Shown: positions 11,100-21,884, counted from the stretch's first letter. The stretch is DNA of 64,000 nt from Ophiosphaerella korrae (GCA_028456385.1 JALNQF010000017.1:186001-250000), one strand, 5' to 3'. The notes: generated by a model not told the origin, from the sequence alone. Numbers and translations: made by a program.

Positions 11100-13139
11100 T
11101 CAAGTACCAGCTTGATCCTTGGTTTCACCCACCCGTGCGACCAGACATCCCTTAAAAAACGCTGCAATTCCATCCAAATCTTCAAGAGTAGTCACTTTCG
11201 ATACATCTACGTCTCGTCAGCTAATGCCAAACGCCTCGTATCTCTAAACAAACTCACATTGATCTGGCCTAACAATCGCCACTGCGCCAACATTCGGGTC
11301 AACGCCGTATTTTTCGTGGGCATTACCGTGACCAGAGTTATAGTGCTCGTCATCAAGGTAGGTTTTATGAAGATCTAAGAGCACGGTAAGTGAAGGCCTC
11401 AGAACAAGTGGTTGGGAAAGGTGGCAAACAAACCTCGAATTTTCCACTTTCCGTTCACAGGCTGGAAATAGTTCGGTATTGATCCTTGTTCCATTTCCAG
11501 GAACTTCGTCGAAAGAACAAGAATGGGTTCGATCAAGCTATCGATATCGTTCGCCGAGGGCGTAAATTGATACCCCAACGCTTGGAGAGAAGTAGCAAGC
11601 TGATTTTACATGATTGATTAGTGCGATTCTCCCTAAGATTTTATCAACATAGCAGCTACGTACCGTTTCTAACCTCTTTCTGTGCGCACTATTATTGATA
11701 TCGCCACCAAATATCACTATGCGCCATCTTCCATCGCTTCGTAAAACACATTGCAATTGCATGGCCTTGCAATCACAAAATCTTATCACCTGCGCACTAG
11801 GAAATCTCATCCCAACTACAACACCTTTCATCACACTCGATGAACTAGATGCTTCATCTGTGAGGACAGAGTCTTCGTACTTTGCTGCAAAGCCGGCCGT
11901 GTACCGCCCACTCTTGACGAAGTAGTCTGCGAATTCGCCGGGAAAAGATTCTTTTCTTGAAAACATTGTAGAAAATTTTCGATCGAATGCAATTAAATCT
12001 GCCGCTGTTTTCGTGCGCTCATTCACGTACGTCTGTAGAATGGATGGAGGCGAGACTCCACTAAGCAGCGATCCAAGTTTCCATCCAATGTTGTAGCCAT
12101 CTTGGAGCGAGACGTTCATGCCTTGACCTGCTTTAGGGGAGTGTGTGTGGCAAGCGTCGCCTGTAAGGAAGATGCGATAATCTTTGTGGAAGTTGTCAGC
12201 TAGACGTTGACCAATGCTATACGCTGACCACCAGAATGTGCCCGCAAAGTCCATGGTATATGGGTTGAAGATGCTTCGTGCCGTGTTCTGCAAGTCCTCC
12301 AAAGTGACCTGCTTGGGATGCGTCCCATGCGGTAATTGGATGTAGAAGCGCACGAGATGTTGGCCTTCACGAGGGATAATCAATAAATTACCTGATGTAT
12401 TATGGATGGTGCATTTGCGTCGAATATCTGGAAAGTTGGTTATAGGGTAGATGTCCATTACACCCCAAACGGTGTCGGTGCTATCGCCAATCATCTGGTA
12501 CCCGAGAGATTTGCGAATTGTGGAGTGGGCGCCGTCGCAGCCCTGTGGGCTTATTAGGACTCTTTGTTTCTTGCCTTGCTTGGCTGTCGGACTTACCAGG
12601 ACGTACTTTGCCTCCCATGTCTCCTCCTTGCCATCTTTCTCAGCGGTGACCAGACATGGATACAAATCTTGGCTACCTTCACTAGCAGTTTTGATTTGCA
12701 CAGCTTTGGACGTCCATCCGTACTCAATTCTTCCTTCTCCCTTCTTCTCTTTGAGTATGGTGTCTATCTTGTCGAGCATGAGACCATTCATCCTAGCCTG
12801 ATTCAAGATTAAATGCGGCAAATGGCTCAAACCCCTTTCGGTGTCTAGACTTCTACTTTTCCTTTTGATGCCGCTATTTTGTTCGTCGTCTTCATTGTCA
12901 TTATTACCCCAAAAGCACACTTCTAAAATATGATATGCTTCCCGAAGTAGATCTTCCGATAGTCCAAATGATTCGTAGATTTCGACTGTGCGGCATTGTA
13001 CGCCATCTGCTTGACCAATATCCAGTGGCCCAGATCGCCGCTCCAGCATTGTGAATGGTATGTTGTATATGGCAAGCCAGGCTGCAGCAAAGATGCCTGC
13101 TGAGCCAGATCCTGCGATAAGAACGTCTGTTTTAGGCAT
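11100..13139 (-). CDS. FAD-dependent monooxygenase, phenol 2-hydroxylase type
   Basis: Four exons on the minus strand (13139-11664, 11599-11434, 11374-11258, 11206-11100) give 621 residues. The N-terminus has the FAD Rossmann motif IAGSGSAGI (about residues 8-16) followed by LERR. The DG motif is in SPQGCDGAHSTIRK and the GD motif in FLTGDACHTHSPKAGQGMN. The C-terminal exons supply the thioredoxin-like dimerisation domain of phenol hydroxylases, with HYNSGHGNAHEKYGVDP and VAIVRPDQYVS. Members use NADPH and oxygen to hydroxylate an aromatic ring; the substrate cannot be told from sequence. All introns fit GT-AG and restore frame across the conserved C-terminus. It lies alone between a degraded stretch and chs7, with a direct repeat on either side. 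It may be catabolic or a secondary-metabolite tailoring enzyme. Confidence 0.88.
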
Positions 13140-13878
13140 TTCTAGGATACCTTTTGGGCATGCGTTCTGATTAAACGGAAAGGATATTCTTTCCTATTGA
13201 ACTGAGAGGCTGATTAAGAACTGGCCCAAACAATCAAAAAGTTTTGAATGATCAGGCAGGCGTTGTTGGATATATGCAAGAGAATTGAGAGTCTGGATGA
13301 AGATAGGAATGATTATAAGGAAATATCGTGCGAACTACATCCCTACCTAGGTAGGCAGCATGCCGAATATCAGCTCCGGAGACCACATCATCGGTAATGC
13401 GGGGAGCAAGCGCACTAGCGCGCATTCTAGGGAACTGGAGGAGTCGCAAGCCCTCAGATGTGACGTCGCAGAGGAACGCCAAGCAGGATAAATATACATC
13501 CAACGACTACAACGGAGAAGATTCGGGGCATATTAGGGTTCGGTTATTGGGCTCGGATAGTGTTCATCCCTAGGCTTCAACAAGTGGTGTTCGGATGCGT
13601 GAGACGAAAATCAAGTGGGTATGATGTAAAAGGTGCGTGGTATTGGGATTACTACATGAGGTCTACAAGGCAAAGTCATATCGCTGCCAGATGAAGTGCA
13701 TGACCTGGCGTGGTGGGTCCATTATCCTTCCCATGTGCTTAGAAAAGCAAATCAATATTACAACATACCAAATGGTAAAGCGCGCCCAAAACTCCGTGTG
13801 ATGCCATGAACAAGTCTACTCAAAATAAAGAGTAATTGAATGAAAAGAATTGAACATGATTATGTGATCATGGTCGGC
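13140..13878. other. Intergenic region with repeat copy B and a possible gene remnant
   Basis: This is the promoter side of the monooxygenase and the 3' flank of chs7. It carries repeat copy B (13652-13696). On the minus strand, 13807-13769 joined to 13737-13663 through a GTATGT...TTTCTAAG intron would encode a 37-residue peptide ending in FIWQRYDFAL. This may be a tiny gene or the relic 3' end of a second monooxygenase copy. Confidence 0.4.
13652..13696. repeat. Direct repeat copy B, upstream of the monooxygenase
   Basis: Partner of 11051-11095, with 41 of 45 positions identical. Two of the four differences (positions 9 and 10 of the repeat) are A in copy A and G in copy B; the other two are a G/A and a T/G change. 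Confidence 0.9.
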
Positions 13879-14994
13879 TTAATGGCCTACTGCAGAGTAA
13901 TGTGAGTGTCGGCCGTTGTAGGGTTGCTGGTAAAGAGAAGGTGTGTAGTCAGAGTCCTGGTAAACAGTTCCACGCTTATCCTCCTCTGGCAAGAGTTCTT
14001 TGACCTCCCAATTGTGCTGCTTGACACCGACGGAAAACTCGAGATCCTCGCGGGTAATGGAATCCCAGTACTATTTTTAGATCAGTAAGCGGATTCGATA
14101 TATTGAACGCTAGTGGGGAACCAACCTTGTATACCATCATGACTGCAAGCAGATTGCATATAGTGGCAAAGATCAAGCCGTCAAGATAATGCTGGACCTG
14201 GTCGCAAATAGTGGCACTAAAAACGTAGAGTATGACTTGGCCAATGACGAAGAAGAAGACGCCAAAGACAATGTCGCCCAGCGGCCATCGGTCCTCGAGT
14301 GTGCCGACTACCAGAATGATTTGGCTGACAAGGTAAACGAAGAGGAAGATGGCGTTGACGATGTAGGTGACAACGAAGATGCCAATGGGGTTGCTCGAGC
14401 TCAGTCCAGCCCAGTTCTTGAAGGTGAGGAGAGAGACGGCGCCACCAACGATGAACATGGCCAGCGAAGACAGACGCAATAACCAGACAGAGAGCGTTGT
14501 GCCGTCCTCGTAAAGCTGGAAGCCGACAAAGCCATTGATGAGCAAGCATGTGCAGAGGGCGGATACGAGGCCGTTTTGGGCGGCGGCGAAGTAGGGGTAC
14601 GGGGCGGAACCAGGCGCAGTGACGCCGGCATCGAGGATGAGCGACACGACGGTTAGCAGAAGATATATGTAGAAGAAGGATGTGATTTCCTTGCGGCCTG
14701 CAGCGTGTCAGCGGTTATGCTCCTCGAGTCGTTGCGCATGGGATGCGCAGCCAACGTACCGACGGCCGTGAATTTTGAGCGCACGTGAATAATCATAATG
14801 ACGGTCATAACAAGAGCCAGAATGTGCATAACGTCGTTGGCGGCCTGGAAGATGAGCGTGTTTGCGATCTCAATCGTGCGCGAGTAGCACTGTGTTTGTA
14901 TGCCGGCGCCGCCATTGATGTCCTGTTTGCCGACAAGTGCACACAGTGGAATCGCTGCCTTTGTACATAGCGTCGAGAAGTCGCCGAAGCCCAT
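13879..14994 (-). CDS. chs7: Chitin synthase export chaperone Chs7
   Basis: Three exons (14994-14760, 14697-14126, 14070-13879) encode 332 residues, the usual size for the family. Chs7 is an ER membrane chaperone needed for chitin synthase (Chs3-type) to leave the ER. The start [22 protein letters not shown] is the diagnostic N-terminus of the family. It is followed by seven hydrophobic segments and conserved stretches such as [12 protein letters not shown] and [13 protein letters not shown], and by the cytosolic tail [12 protein letters not shown]. Introns use GTACGT and GTTGGT donors and restore the frame exactly. The next gene is divergent and 0.86 kb away. Confidence 0.95.
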
Positions 14995-15854
14995 GTTAAC
15001 GGGCTATTGGTGTCTTATGTTTGGTGAAGTATTGTGTTGTGCCGAGGCGCTCGGGGGTCGGGTGTGTACAAGAAGACGAGGCTGTGTAGACCAGTCGCTC
15101 AAGGTGAGGGTGCGCAGGGAGAGCGAGCGTGGGCGGTGAGTGAGCGTTCCTCAACGGGAGAGGACAGAGGTGGGCGGGGTAGAGGCGACTGCAGGTTGCG
15201 GGCAGGTCGAGATGGTTGTCAGGGAGTGATGAGTTGTGTTTCAGGAGCGACGGGTCGTGCCAAGCCGCCAAAATACAGACCCTGACAAGATCGCCCAGGC
15301 GACGTCGGGGCGGCTCACGAGCATCACTCAAAGCACCTCATGATATCAAGTATCGTCAGGATGCCTATTTCTGTCTGTGAAATTGCTTTGTTTCTTGGTG
15401 ATGACGCACCTCAGCTCAAAAAGTGAAAACGTAATTGCCAACCTTCGCCAATAATGGACATATGGACATTCACCAAACAAGATGATAACAGCTCGAATCG
15501 CTGTAGCCCCTCGTAAAGTGTCAAATGCCTCGTTCCCTTTGAGTTATCAATTTGTATTGATCACATCTCTGCGAATCATACCTTTCGCGCATCACGTTGG
15601 ATGAAAAATGGCTAAATCAGACAAGTACGCCATGACACATTCTCTGCCAAACAACACAGAGCTCGCGCTTCTGAACGCCTTCATCGACGAACATGTTGCT
15701 GCCGATCTTCCGTAGCATAAGTCACGTAACTACCATCTGATCAAAACTAATGGTCTGATCGCCCGTTCATGTGGCGAGCTACAGTTCCTCTCTCGTGCGC
15801 CCCATTCGTCTATTCTGACTCTCGCTGGGCTAATCTGCCACAGGCATTTTGTCA
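14995..15854. other. Divergent promoter region between chs7 and a small orphan gene
   Basis: GC-rich near chs7 and AT-richer toward 15600. A short ATG-led frame at 15608 (MAKSDKYAMTHSL...) ends at 15715 and could be an upstream exon of the next gene, but I found no donor that keeps the frame. Confidence 0.45.
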
Positions 15855-16163
15855 ATGTACGCCCAAACTAAGGCCACAACAGGGGCAGTTGGTACTGGTG
15901 GTCAGCTCGAAACCGGGAGTCTGAAAATCCGTGTTGGTGAGCTTAATGGTAAATTGTACGTGGCCATCGTCAGTCTTATCTCTAAAGATGTTGTGCTGAG
16001 AGGTCCTTCGCGAAATACCAAATCTGAGGCCATGGAGTCTTTCATCGATAATGTGCTTATCATGAGCCAAAACTTCAAGAGGAAGTTGGAAGCCCAACGG
16101 GATGAGTTTGTCGAGAGAACCAAGCGCATGGAGCTTGAGCAGAAGTCTCTATCGACAGTCTAG
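15855..16163 (+). CDS. Small orphan protein A of a three-gene tandem group
   Basis: The first ATG of the open frame is at 15855 and gives about 102 residues. I do not recognise a known family. The middle holds two likely beta strands and a helix (KIRVGELNGKLYVAIVSL, then VVLRGPSRNTKSEAMESFIDNV), followed by a basic and acidic helix (QNFKRKLEAQRDEF). A consensus-like acceptor (CTGCCACAG) just before 15842 suggests an unseen 5' exon, which could supply the N-terminal part seen in its two downstream neighbours. It is transcribed in the same direction as both. Confidence 0.5.
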   Translation: MYAQTKATTGAVGTGGQLETGSLKIRVGELNGKLYVAIVSLISKDVVLRGPSRNTKSEAMESFIDNVLIMSQNFKRKLEAQRDEFVERTKRMELEQKSLSTV

Positions 16164-16448
16164 CATCTGTCAACTTCCACCGTTCTCGGCAAACCTTTCT
16201 AAGGCCTCGTTGCTCAACCTTGCGCGTTCTTCGATCTCAAAGCTAGCAGCTCACTATGTATCAGATCGTCGATGGTTTGGTTCTAGTGAAAAGACTTCCT
16301 TGGCTTGTCTTTCACTGAACTTGTTTGTCAAACTAGTACCCCGCAACGTTGATGAAACTGGTTCCGTTTTGTTCTTACTCATCTTCTCTCCACTCACAGT
16401 CCTCCCACTCCCCTCAGAGATATAACTTATATATTTTCGCCGTTTAGC

Positions 16449-17207
16449 ATGTCTCATCTGCCAAACCGACAACAAGAACCATGGGCCGACAACGCGACAA
16501 TGTCAGCCTTAGCAAAGCACCATCTCCACTTAGCTGCATCCCTCATTCAGCCGTCGACTTTAACCACACTCAACAGCTCGACAACACGTTCAACTACTCC
16601 AAAGCCATCAGCGTCAACTTTGCCTGCCACATCTTCATCGCATGTCACCCCAACGGCAATGTCTGTATCCACGGCTGTATCACCACCTACAAAAAAGCAT
16701 GCACTACAGCCTCGATGTTTCCCTAATCAATCAATGCTCACCTCTTCTGCGGATACATCTTGCGCCATAGGTCGCATGCCTTCGCTTGCGTCCTCAAAAT
16801 CGGAGTTGGCTCCCACTTCCATTACACGAGACATGATTGTCGTACGAATATACAGACTCATACAGGAACAGCTTGTTGACTGGACATCTCACAATCTTAA
16901 CATTCTTAGTGAGCACCTTGCCGATTTCGTGATCGCCCTAGGCACGAACGGACAGCTGGGACCTTGTAGCATACCATCTGTTCGAAATATTTTTATAGTG
17001 ATTGGGTATGACGGCCCCCATTGCTACATGGCACTAGCAGTGCAGGCACCTTCTTCACCAGAAATTGTGTTGCGGAGCCCAAACTACCTATTCAAGGGGT
17101 TGAATCCACTAGAAGATGAAAATACGATGGATTGGCTGAGGCAGGGGCTGCATAATGCTGCTGTGACGGTCTGGAGATATGCGATACAAGGTATGCCGCC
17201 GAAATAG
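16449..17207 (+). CDS. Small orphan protein B of the tandem group
   Basis: An intronless 252-residue frame. Residues 1-120 are Ser/Thr/Pro-rich and low-complexity. The C-terminal half looks folded: a helix (RDMIVVRIYRLIQEQLVDW), a second helix (ILSEHLADFVIALG), a strand after SVRNIFIVIG, then CYMALAV, PEIVLRSP and a final helix (MDWLRQGLHNAAVTVWRYA). This order resembles the next gene (17487) strand for strand and helix for helix, so the two are probably diverged paralogues. There is no signal peptide, membrane span or catalytic motif. Confidence 0.55.
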   Translation: MSHLPNRQQEPWADNATMSALAKHHLHLAASLIQPSTLTTLNSSTTRSTTPKPSASTLPATSSSHVTPTAMSVSTAVSPPTKKHALQPRCFPNQSMLTSSADTSCAIGRMPSLASSKSELAPTSITRDMIVVRIYRLIQEQLVDWTSHNLNILSEHLADFVIALGTNGQLGPCSIPSVRNIFIVIGYDGPHCYMALAVQAPSSPEIVLRSPNYLFKGLNPLEDENTMDWLRQGLHNAAVTVWRYAIQGMPPK

Positions 17208-17486
17208 GAAGGAACGACAATATGTGAAGGAATTTGGGGTATGAGAAATCTGGGGAATGAAGACACCATTTTTCAGCCTCTTACTTGCTAAAGAACAACT
17301 GTCAAATAAACCATGAAGACTAAATTGCCGGGACTGCATTCAATGTCCCAACCGTTCCGATTGTTTGCGTTTGCAGTTACGTTCACTATCTAACGCCTAC
17401 CCAGCACCAATTTTCTAAAAGCTTGTCGTTCACCGCAGTATGCAAACTAAACACTACTCCTATACCTCACCTTAAATATTGATACT

Positions 17487-17942
17487 ATGGCCTCGCACCC
17501 CTCCACTAATGACAGAGAGGATCTCGAAGATCGTCTCTTCACTCTCATCACGTCCATTTGGACTGCCATATGTACGAATTTCGACGTTCCTGCCCATTCC
17601 CACCCTAACCTTCACACTATTGCTGTAACGCTGGCCACCTACATGGGACACTACATCGGCCGTGGGCATCGGCGCTCAAGCAAGCCTCTTAATCCCTCAA
17701 ACATTACAATCCACGTTGCGCGCACGAGGAACCCGGCGGAGAAGATCCTTGATGAGGAAGGCAAGACGATTATGAAGGGCAAGAAAGAATGGTATTACCT
17801 TGCCTTGATTGAAACTACGCCTCGCAGTGGAAAGGTTGAGTTCTTGCTCTCGGGCGCATTGAGGAAGAAGAAAAAGGAGCTCATCGATGGGCTGGAAGAG
17901 ATGGTGGAGCAAAAGTTTAGAGAATGGGACGTGCTGTGCTGA
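17487..17942 (+). CDS. Small orphan protein C of the tandem group
   Basis: An intronless 151-residue frame with a clear ATG. The N-terminal helix (DREDLEDRLFTLITSIWTAI) is followed by a second helix (LHTIAVTLATYMGHYIG), a strand (SNITIHVAR), a charged loop, then a strand pair (WYYLALIE, KVEFLLSG) and a final basic/acidic helix ending in VEQKFREWD. The two-helix, strand, two-strand, helix order matches the folded half of the gene at 16449. No known family is recognised. The lack of a signal sequence suggests a cytosolic or nuclear protein. Confidence 0.65.
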   Translation: MASHPSTNDREDLEDRLFTLITSIWTAICTNFDVPAHSHPNLHTIAVTLATYMGHYIGRGHRRSSKPLNPSNITIHVARTRNPAEKILDEEGKTIMKGKKEWYYLALIETTPRSGKVEFLLSGALRKKKKELIDGLEEMVEQKFREWDVLC

Positions 17943-18928
17943 AGAGAGCGGAGCCTGGCACAGCCAGACCGATGGATTTTCTCTTGCCTACGCATTCGGC
18001 CCATTCACCTGCGAGAAAGGTATAAAAGTTCATGAAAAGCGTGCGGGAGAAAAATGACCTAACATCAAGATGCAGGCTAGCAATCTCTCCAGAATCCGAT
18101 TCACCCACCCCACAAACATTTTCTGAGTTGCTTTAGCTGACTTATATACAAGCAAGCTTTCAATGTCAATTACAGAACTTTGCCAAGATGATTAGAATAG
18201 AAGGCTTATGAAACCTGAACTGCTATGATTCTGTGCATGTCAGTGGACCGATGAACCATTCACACTGTAAACATAGTCTTTTACAGCAAAATAGTTCGCA
18301 TCAAAACAGTAGGATGCTAAGTGTTACCTAAATCAATGCTTTTCTTTTGTATCACTAAGCTGGGTATTCGGCGACTGGATCGCAATCCCGCAGTGATTGT
18401 ACTACGTTTTCCCTTGATATGTGTTCATAGACGCTGTAAGATAGCATGAAGTCCTGTTAGTGATAGCTACTGCATTTTGGAAGTTTAGATTTGTCTCATC
18501 CGCAGATAATCATTATTCACGAATTAATAAGGTATGACGCTAGTGAACTTGGCGCACTGAACATGAGGCCTCAATAGCCAATTTTACGCCATCCATCAAT
18601 CGCTCTATTGTGTTGATGATGCATACCTGTTGCTTGAGCAGTTTCACGCTGTTATTCTTGTCGTGTGTTTTTATAATAAATTTTCTAATACCAAGTTAAG
18701 CTCGTAGGAGGGCGCAATATCACTGTGCAAAAGCTGAGCAAATCGGCAATTTTTGCCGCAGGCTCGGCTGATCCTAAGTTATCACTCATAATCACAAGAC
18801 CAACCTTAGTCCATCACGGTTCTACTTCGTCGCAGCGTCATATCGAACCAAGATCTTGCCATATCAACGTAATTGACTAACGTCTTGCCATAATCTCTCA
18901 TATCTTGTAGTTGGTAGCCCTCACTAGC
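17943..18928. other. Intergenic region, about 1 kb
   Basis: AT-rich, with no open frame of note, and serves as 3' flank of the orphan gene and promoter of the PARG-like gene. Nothing else was recognised. Confidence 0.5.
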
Positions 18929-20296
18929 ATGGGCCGATTAGAGAAATCCCAAGGTCTTGCGCCACCCGCTATCCGAAAAGACTCTCGCGCAAAGCAAGCA
19001 CGCCACATCATTAACAAAGTCATACCAGCATTACTCGCCTCAAGCACGAGGGCTCGCAAGGGTTCAGAAAGCGGGGAATTAATTACCAACCTTGATTTCA
19101 GCACAAGTATTTGTAGCGTAGTAGAAGTGGACAGCAGTGAAGATGCAAGATACACCAAGCGCAAGGGTCAAGGGAAACGCAAAGTCAAAACACAACCCAC
19201 TTCCGAAGATAGCCTTGGCGGCGCCGCCAGATCTATGGCAGAGCAAAGAAAAAATCGTGCTTCAGTCGATCATGGCTCTGGACTCCCGTTGTCAACTCAG
19301 CCTTCCATACCAAACTCTCCACCGAAACAGCGTGTTATCCGTATCATAGCAACCGACACCCTCACCGCAGCACACATGCTCACATTCCCATCAAAATACG
19401 GAAACACTAGTGCAAAACCCCCTAAGAAAGCCCCCAATGTCTGCATTCTCAACATGGCATCGCCCCTTCGACCTGGTGGCGGCGTTCTCACAGGCGCCAC
19501 CTCACAAGAAGAGTACTTATGCTCTCGGACCACACTTCTCCCCTCGCTCAAGGAGACGTTTTATCGCCTCCCAGAGTATGGCGGCATCTGGACGTCGGAT
19601 GTGCTTGTGTTCCGCAATAATCTCCCGCTGGGAGATGCACGTGGCGAGCTGGGTCCGCACGACAGGTACTGGATTGACTGTGTGTCGGCCGGCATGCTCC
19701 GCTTTCCCGAGCTCGAAGGCGAGGAAGGGGAAGCACATAAGCTGAGTGCGAACGATCGGGCGATTGTCGAGCGGAAGATGCGTGCAGTGCTTCGCATGAC
19801 GGCACAGAAAGGCGTGAGGAAGTTTGTGCTTGGGGCGTGGGGGTGCGGCGCTTATGGTAATCCTGTAAAAGACATTGCTCAGGCTTGGAAAAAGGTGCTT
19901 CAAGGCACGGCTACGATGAGCAACCAGAAAAGCAAGTCTGTTGTTGAGCCAGAAACATGGCCGTGTATCGAGGAGGTCGTTTTTGCTATCAGCAATCGCA
20001 AAATGGCGGCGGAGTTTGCTCACGCGTTTGGCTCGGGTATCGAGGTTGAGCCTGGACCTAGCGATACTGCTAGTGATGATGACCAAGGAGGTGATGATGA
20101 AGTTGCGCAGGAGCTACGGTCCAAGATACAAGAGATGGAGGGTCAACTTAGCAGTGTCTGGAACCCTGATTTGAAATCTCGTATGGATATAATATTGGCC
20201 GGACTCAAATCTCAATTACAAGAAAGAGAGAGTCAGACTAAGGATGACGAGTTAAGTCAGGACGGTGATTCTTTGGCTTCAGAAGAAGCGATCTAA
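18929..20296 (+). CDS. Poly(ADP-ribose) glycohydrolase, bacterial/fungal type
   Basis: The first in-frame ATG is at 18929 and gives 455 residues with no intron. The PARG signature GGG-x7-QEE is present at about residues 183-195 (GGGVLTGATSQEE), with the preceding NMASPLRPGG and following YLCSRTTLL typical of the microbial-type macrodomain family. The second Glu of QEE is the catalytic acid that cleaves ribose-ribose bonds of poly(ADP-ribose). GAWGCGAYGNP near residue 310 is the conserved phosphate-binding loop. The N-terminal 130 residues are basic and low-complexity, and the C-terminus ends in an acidic coiled-coil-like tail. A role in erasing ADP-ribose marks during DNA damage or stress is known for the family; the fungal substrate here is inferred. 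Confidence 0.85.
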   Translation: MGRLEKSQGLAPPAIRKDSRAKQARHIINKVIPALLASSTRARKGSESGELITNLDFSTSICSVVEVDSSEDARYTKRKGQGKRKVKTQPTSEDSLGGAARSMAEQRKNRASVDHGSGLPLSTQPSIPNSPPKQRVIRIIATDTLTAAHMLTFPSKYGNTSAKPPKKAPNVCILNMASPLRPGGGVLTGATSQEEYLCSRTTLLPSLKETFYRLPEYGGIWTSDVLVFRNNLPLGDARGELGPHDRYWIDCVSAGMLRFPELEGEEGEAHKLSANDRAIVERKMRAVLRMTAQKGVRKFVLGAWGCGAYGNPVKDIAQAWKKVLQGTATMSNQKSKSVVEPETWPCIEEVVFAISNRKMAAEFAHAFGSGIEVEPGPSDTASDDDQGGDDEVAQELRSKIQEMEGQLSSVWNPDLKSRMDIILAGLKSQLQERESQTKDDELSQDGDSLASEEAI

Positions 20297-20582
20297 ACGC
20301 TTAGTATGGAAACGAAGGAAATGTTCATAGGTTACAATGGGTACTTCTTCAAAAGGAGATCAAATGTAATGTTTGTAGAAATTGACTTGCTAAGAAATGA
20401 GATATCTGTACAAAATTCGCCATGGGTATCGTGAAAAGACCGTAAGAACAAGCTATGTGCTTGTTATATACATACAAAACCCCAGATCGCTTGCAGTCAC
20501 AGTCTCAGTGACATATTGTGTCTGGCCGCCTTGTCCTCCATTCGCAGTCTTCTTAACCTGCCATTTTAGACCCTGACTTCTG

Positions 20583-21884
20583 TTACTGTTGCGGTTTATA
20601 CAACATCCCACTCTGCCTGGTGTATACATCAGTGCTCGCAGGCCCCGCCCATCTCCGATTTGCCTCTTCCCTCACCTTGACTTCGCGCTCGTTCTGAACA
20701 GCAACACAACAGCAACAGCAGCACCCTTTCAGGAAATCGTTGGTTATGCTACCACTCAGCTTATACGCATGCCGAATTCTGGTACGCTGCAGCATTGGGA
20801 AAAGCCACCAGAAGCCACAAGAAAGCGACATCATGAGACAATGCCCGTTGGTTGAGGAATGTCCTAACATGTCTGTTGGGTCTTTTTTTGCGGATTTCTG
20901 CGAGAGACGGTAGGATGTGCGACCGTAGATGATGCATGGGCAGAAGAGACCAGTTATACATGCAGATGGGTCGGGGCTACAAGCGCATAGAGATGAGCTC
21001 CATTCTTTGCTGGATACTGATTCCATGTTCGGGTGTGTTGTTTGTCCAGGTTGATGGAGTGAGAAATCAAGTCCATTGGGCCCGTGGGCGGCGTCGGGTG
21101 AGAAGACTGCATGTAGGTTGCTCGTTTGGTTGGACTCGAAGCCGTGAGGCGAGTATGGCTCGTTCGCGTAAGACTTGCGATTGTCCCTACTCACTACTTT
21201 GGCGGTAGACCTAGCAGATATAGGGGTTATGGGCGTTTTGGCCGGAAGCGGTGAGGTCTGATGGCCTAACGGCGGGGTGGCGGGAATCGGAGGCATCGAA
21301 GCGTGGCTGAGGTTTGTGTTGATGGGACTCAAATTGCTTAGTTTTCTAGCATGGCTGACTGGCGGTATAGTGACGCCTGGTGGCTGTATTGGCTGTGTGT
21401 AGGTTTGTGGATATGGATTGGGCGAAATGGGAGAGACGGGAGGCTTTTGGTCGTGTGTGTAAGATGACGACGTTGTGTAGCCTCTCTGGGGCGGGGACTG
21501 AACAGCGGACGTAAGTGGGTTGAAGGTCGGCTGGGGGCGTGGATCAATGGGGGTACAGGGAGACTGCATGTGCTGTCTATTACTGGATGGAGCTTGCGGA
21601 ACAGGCGGATTGCTTGGTGACGAGACGTAGAAGAAGGCTTCATGCTCAACTGGGGTTTGGGCATAGGAAAAGTGCCGGTTTTGCGCTTCGGGATGGGTGC
21701 TGACATGCGGCACAGCTTGTGGCGTGTGTTGATGATATTGCTGATGCGGTTGCTGGTTCTGTTGGACTTGCTCATAGGCTGGAGCGTCCTCCGTAGATGC
21801 CATCTGCCAGGAGAATCTCTGGTGTTGTCGCTCCGTCATTTGAGATGGGGGCTGCTGACGGCTGCCATTGTATTGGTGGTCCAT
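20583..21884 (-). CDS. PLAC8-family Cys-rich protein
   Basis: An intronless 433-residue frame from the first ATG at 21884. The N-terminal 300 residues are Gln/Pro/Ser-rich and disordered. The C-terminus has a PLAC8 domain starting at WSSSLCACSPDPSACITGLFCPC, with a hydrophobic segment (MMSLSCGFWWLFPML) and the Cys cluster CCCCCCVAVQNEREVKVREE, which matches the family's CC-x2-C-x-Q pattern. Plant and fungal members are small membrane proteins tied to cell size, metal tolerance or calcium influx. The long low-complexity N-terminus is usual for filamentous fungal members. The role here is unknown. Confidence 0.85.
   Translation of the reverse strand: MDHQYNGSRQQPPSQMTERQHQRFSWQMASTEDAPAYEQVQQNQQPHQQYHQHTPQAVPHVSTHPEAQNRHFSYAQTPVEHEAFFYVSSPSNPPVPQAPSSNRQHMQSPCTPIDPRPQPTFNPLTSAVQSPPQRGYTTSSSYTHDQKPPVSPISPNPYPQTYTQPIQPPGVTIPPVSHARKLSNLSPINTNLSHASMPPIPATPPLGHQTSPLPAKTPITPISARSTAKVVSRDNRKSYANEPYSPHGFESNQTSNLHAVFSPDAAHGPNGLDFSLHQPGQTTHPNMESVSSKEWSSSLCACSPDPSACITGLFCPCIIYGRTSYRLSQKSAKKDPTDMLGHSSTNGHCLMMSLSCGFWWLFPMLQRTRIRHAYKLSGSITNDFLKGCCCCCCVAVQNEREVKVREEANRRWAGPASTDVYTRQSGMLYKPQQ

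Noticed and set aside
11524..11540. GGGTTCGATC string resembling a tRNA B box
   Set aside because: No A box at the right distance and no cloverleaf stems; it lies in the coding exon of the monooxygenase.
11538..11663. C-terminal end of the uninterrupted monooxygenase frame
   Set aside because: This is intron read-through. Splicing at 11663 restores the conserved phenol hydroxylase C-terminus.
14189..14482. Acidic plus-strand frame
   Set aside because: Antisense of chs7 membrane segments; no independent support.
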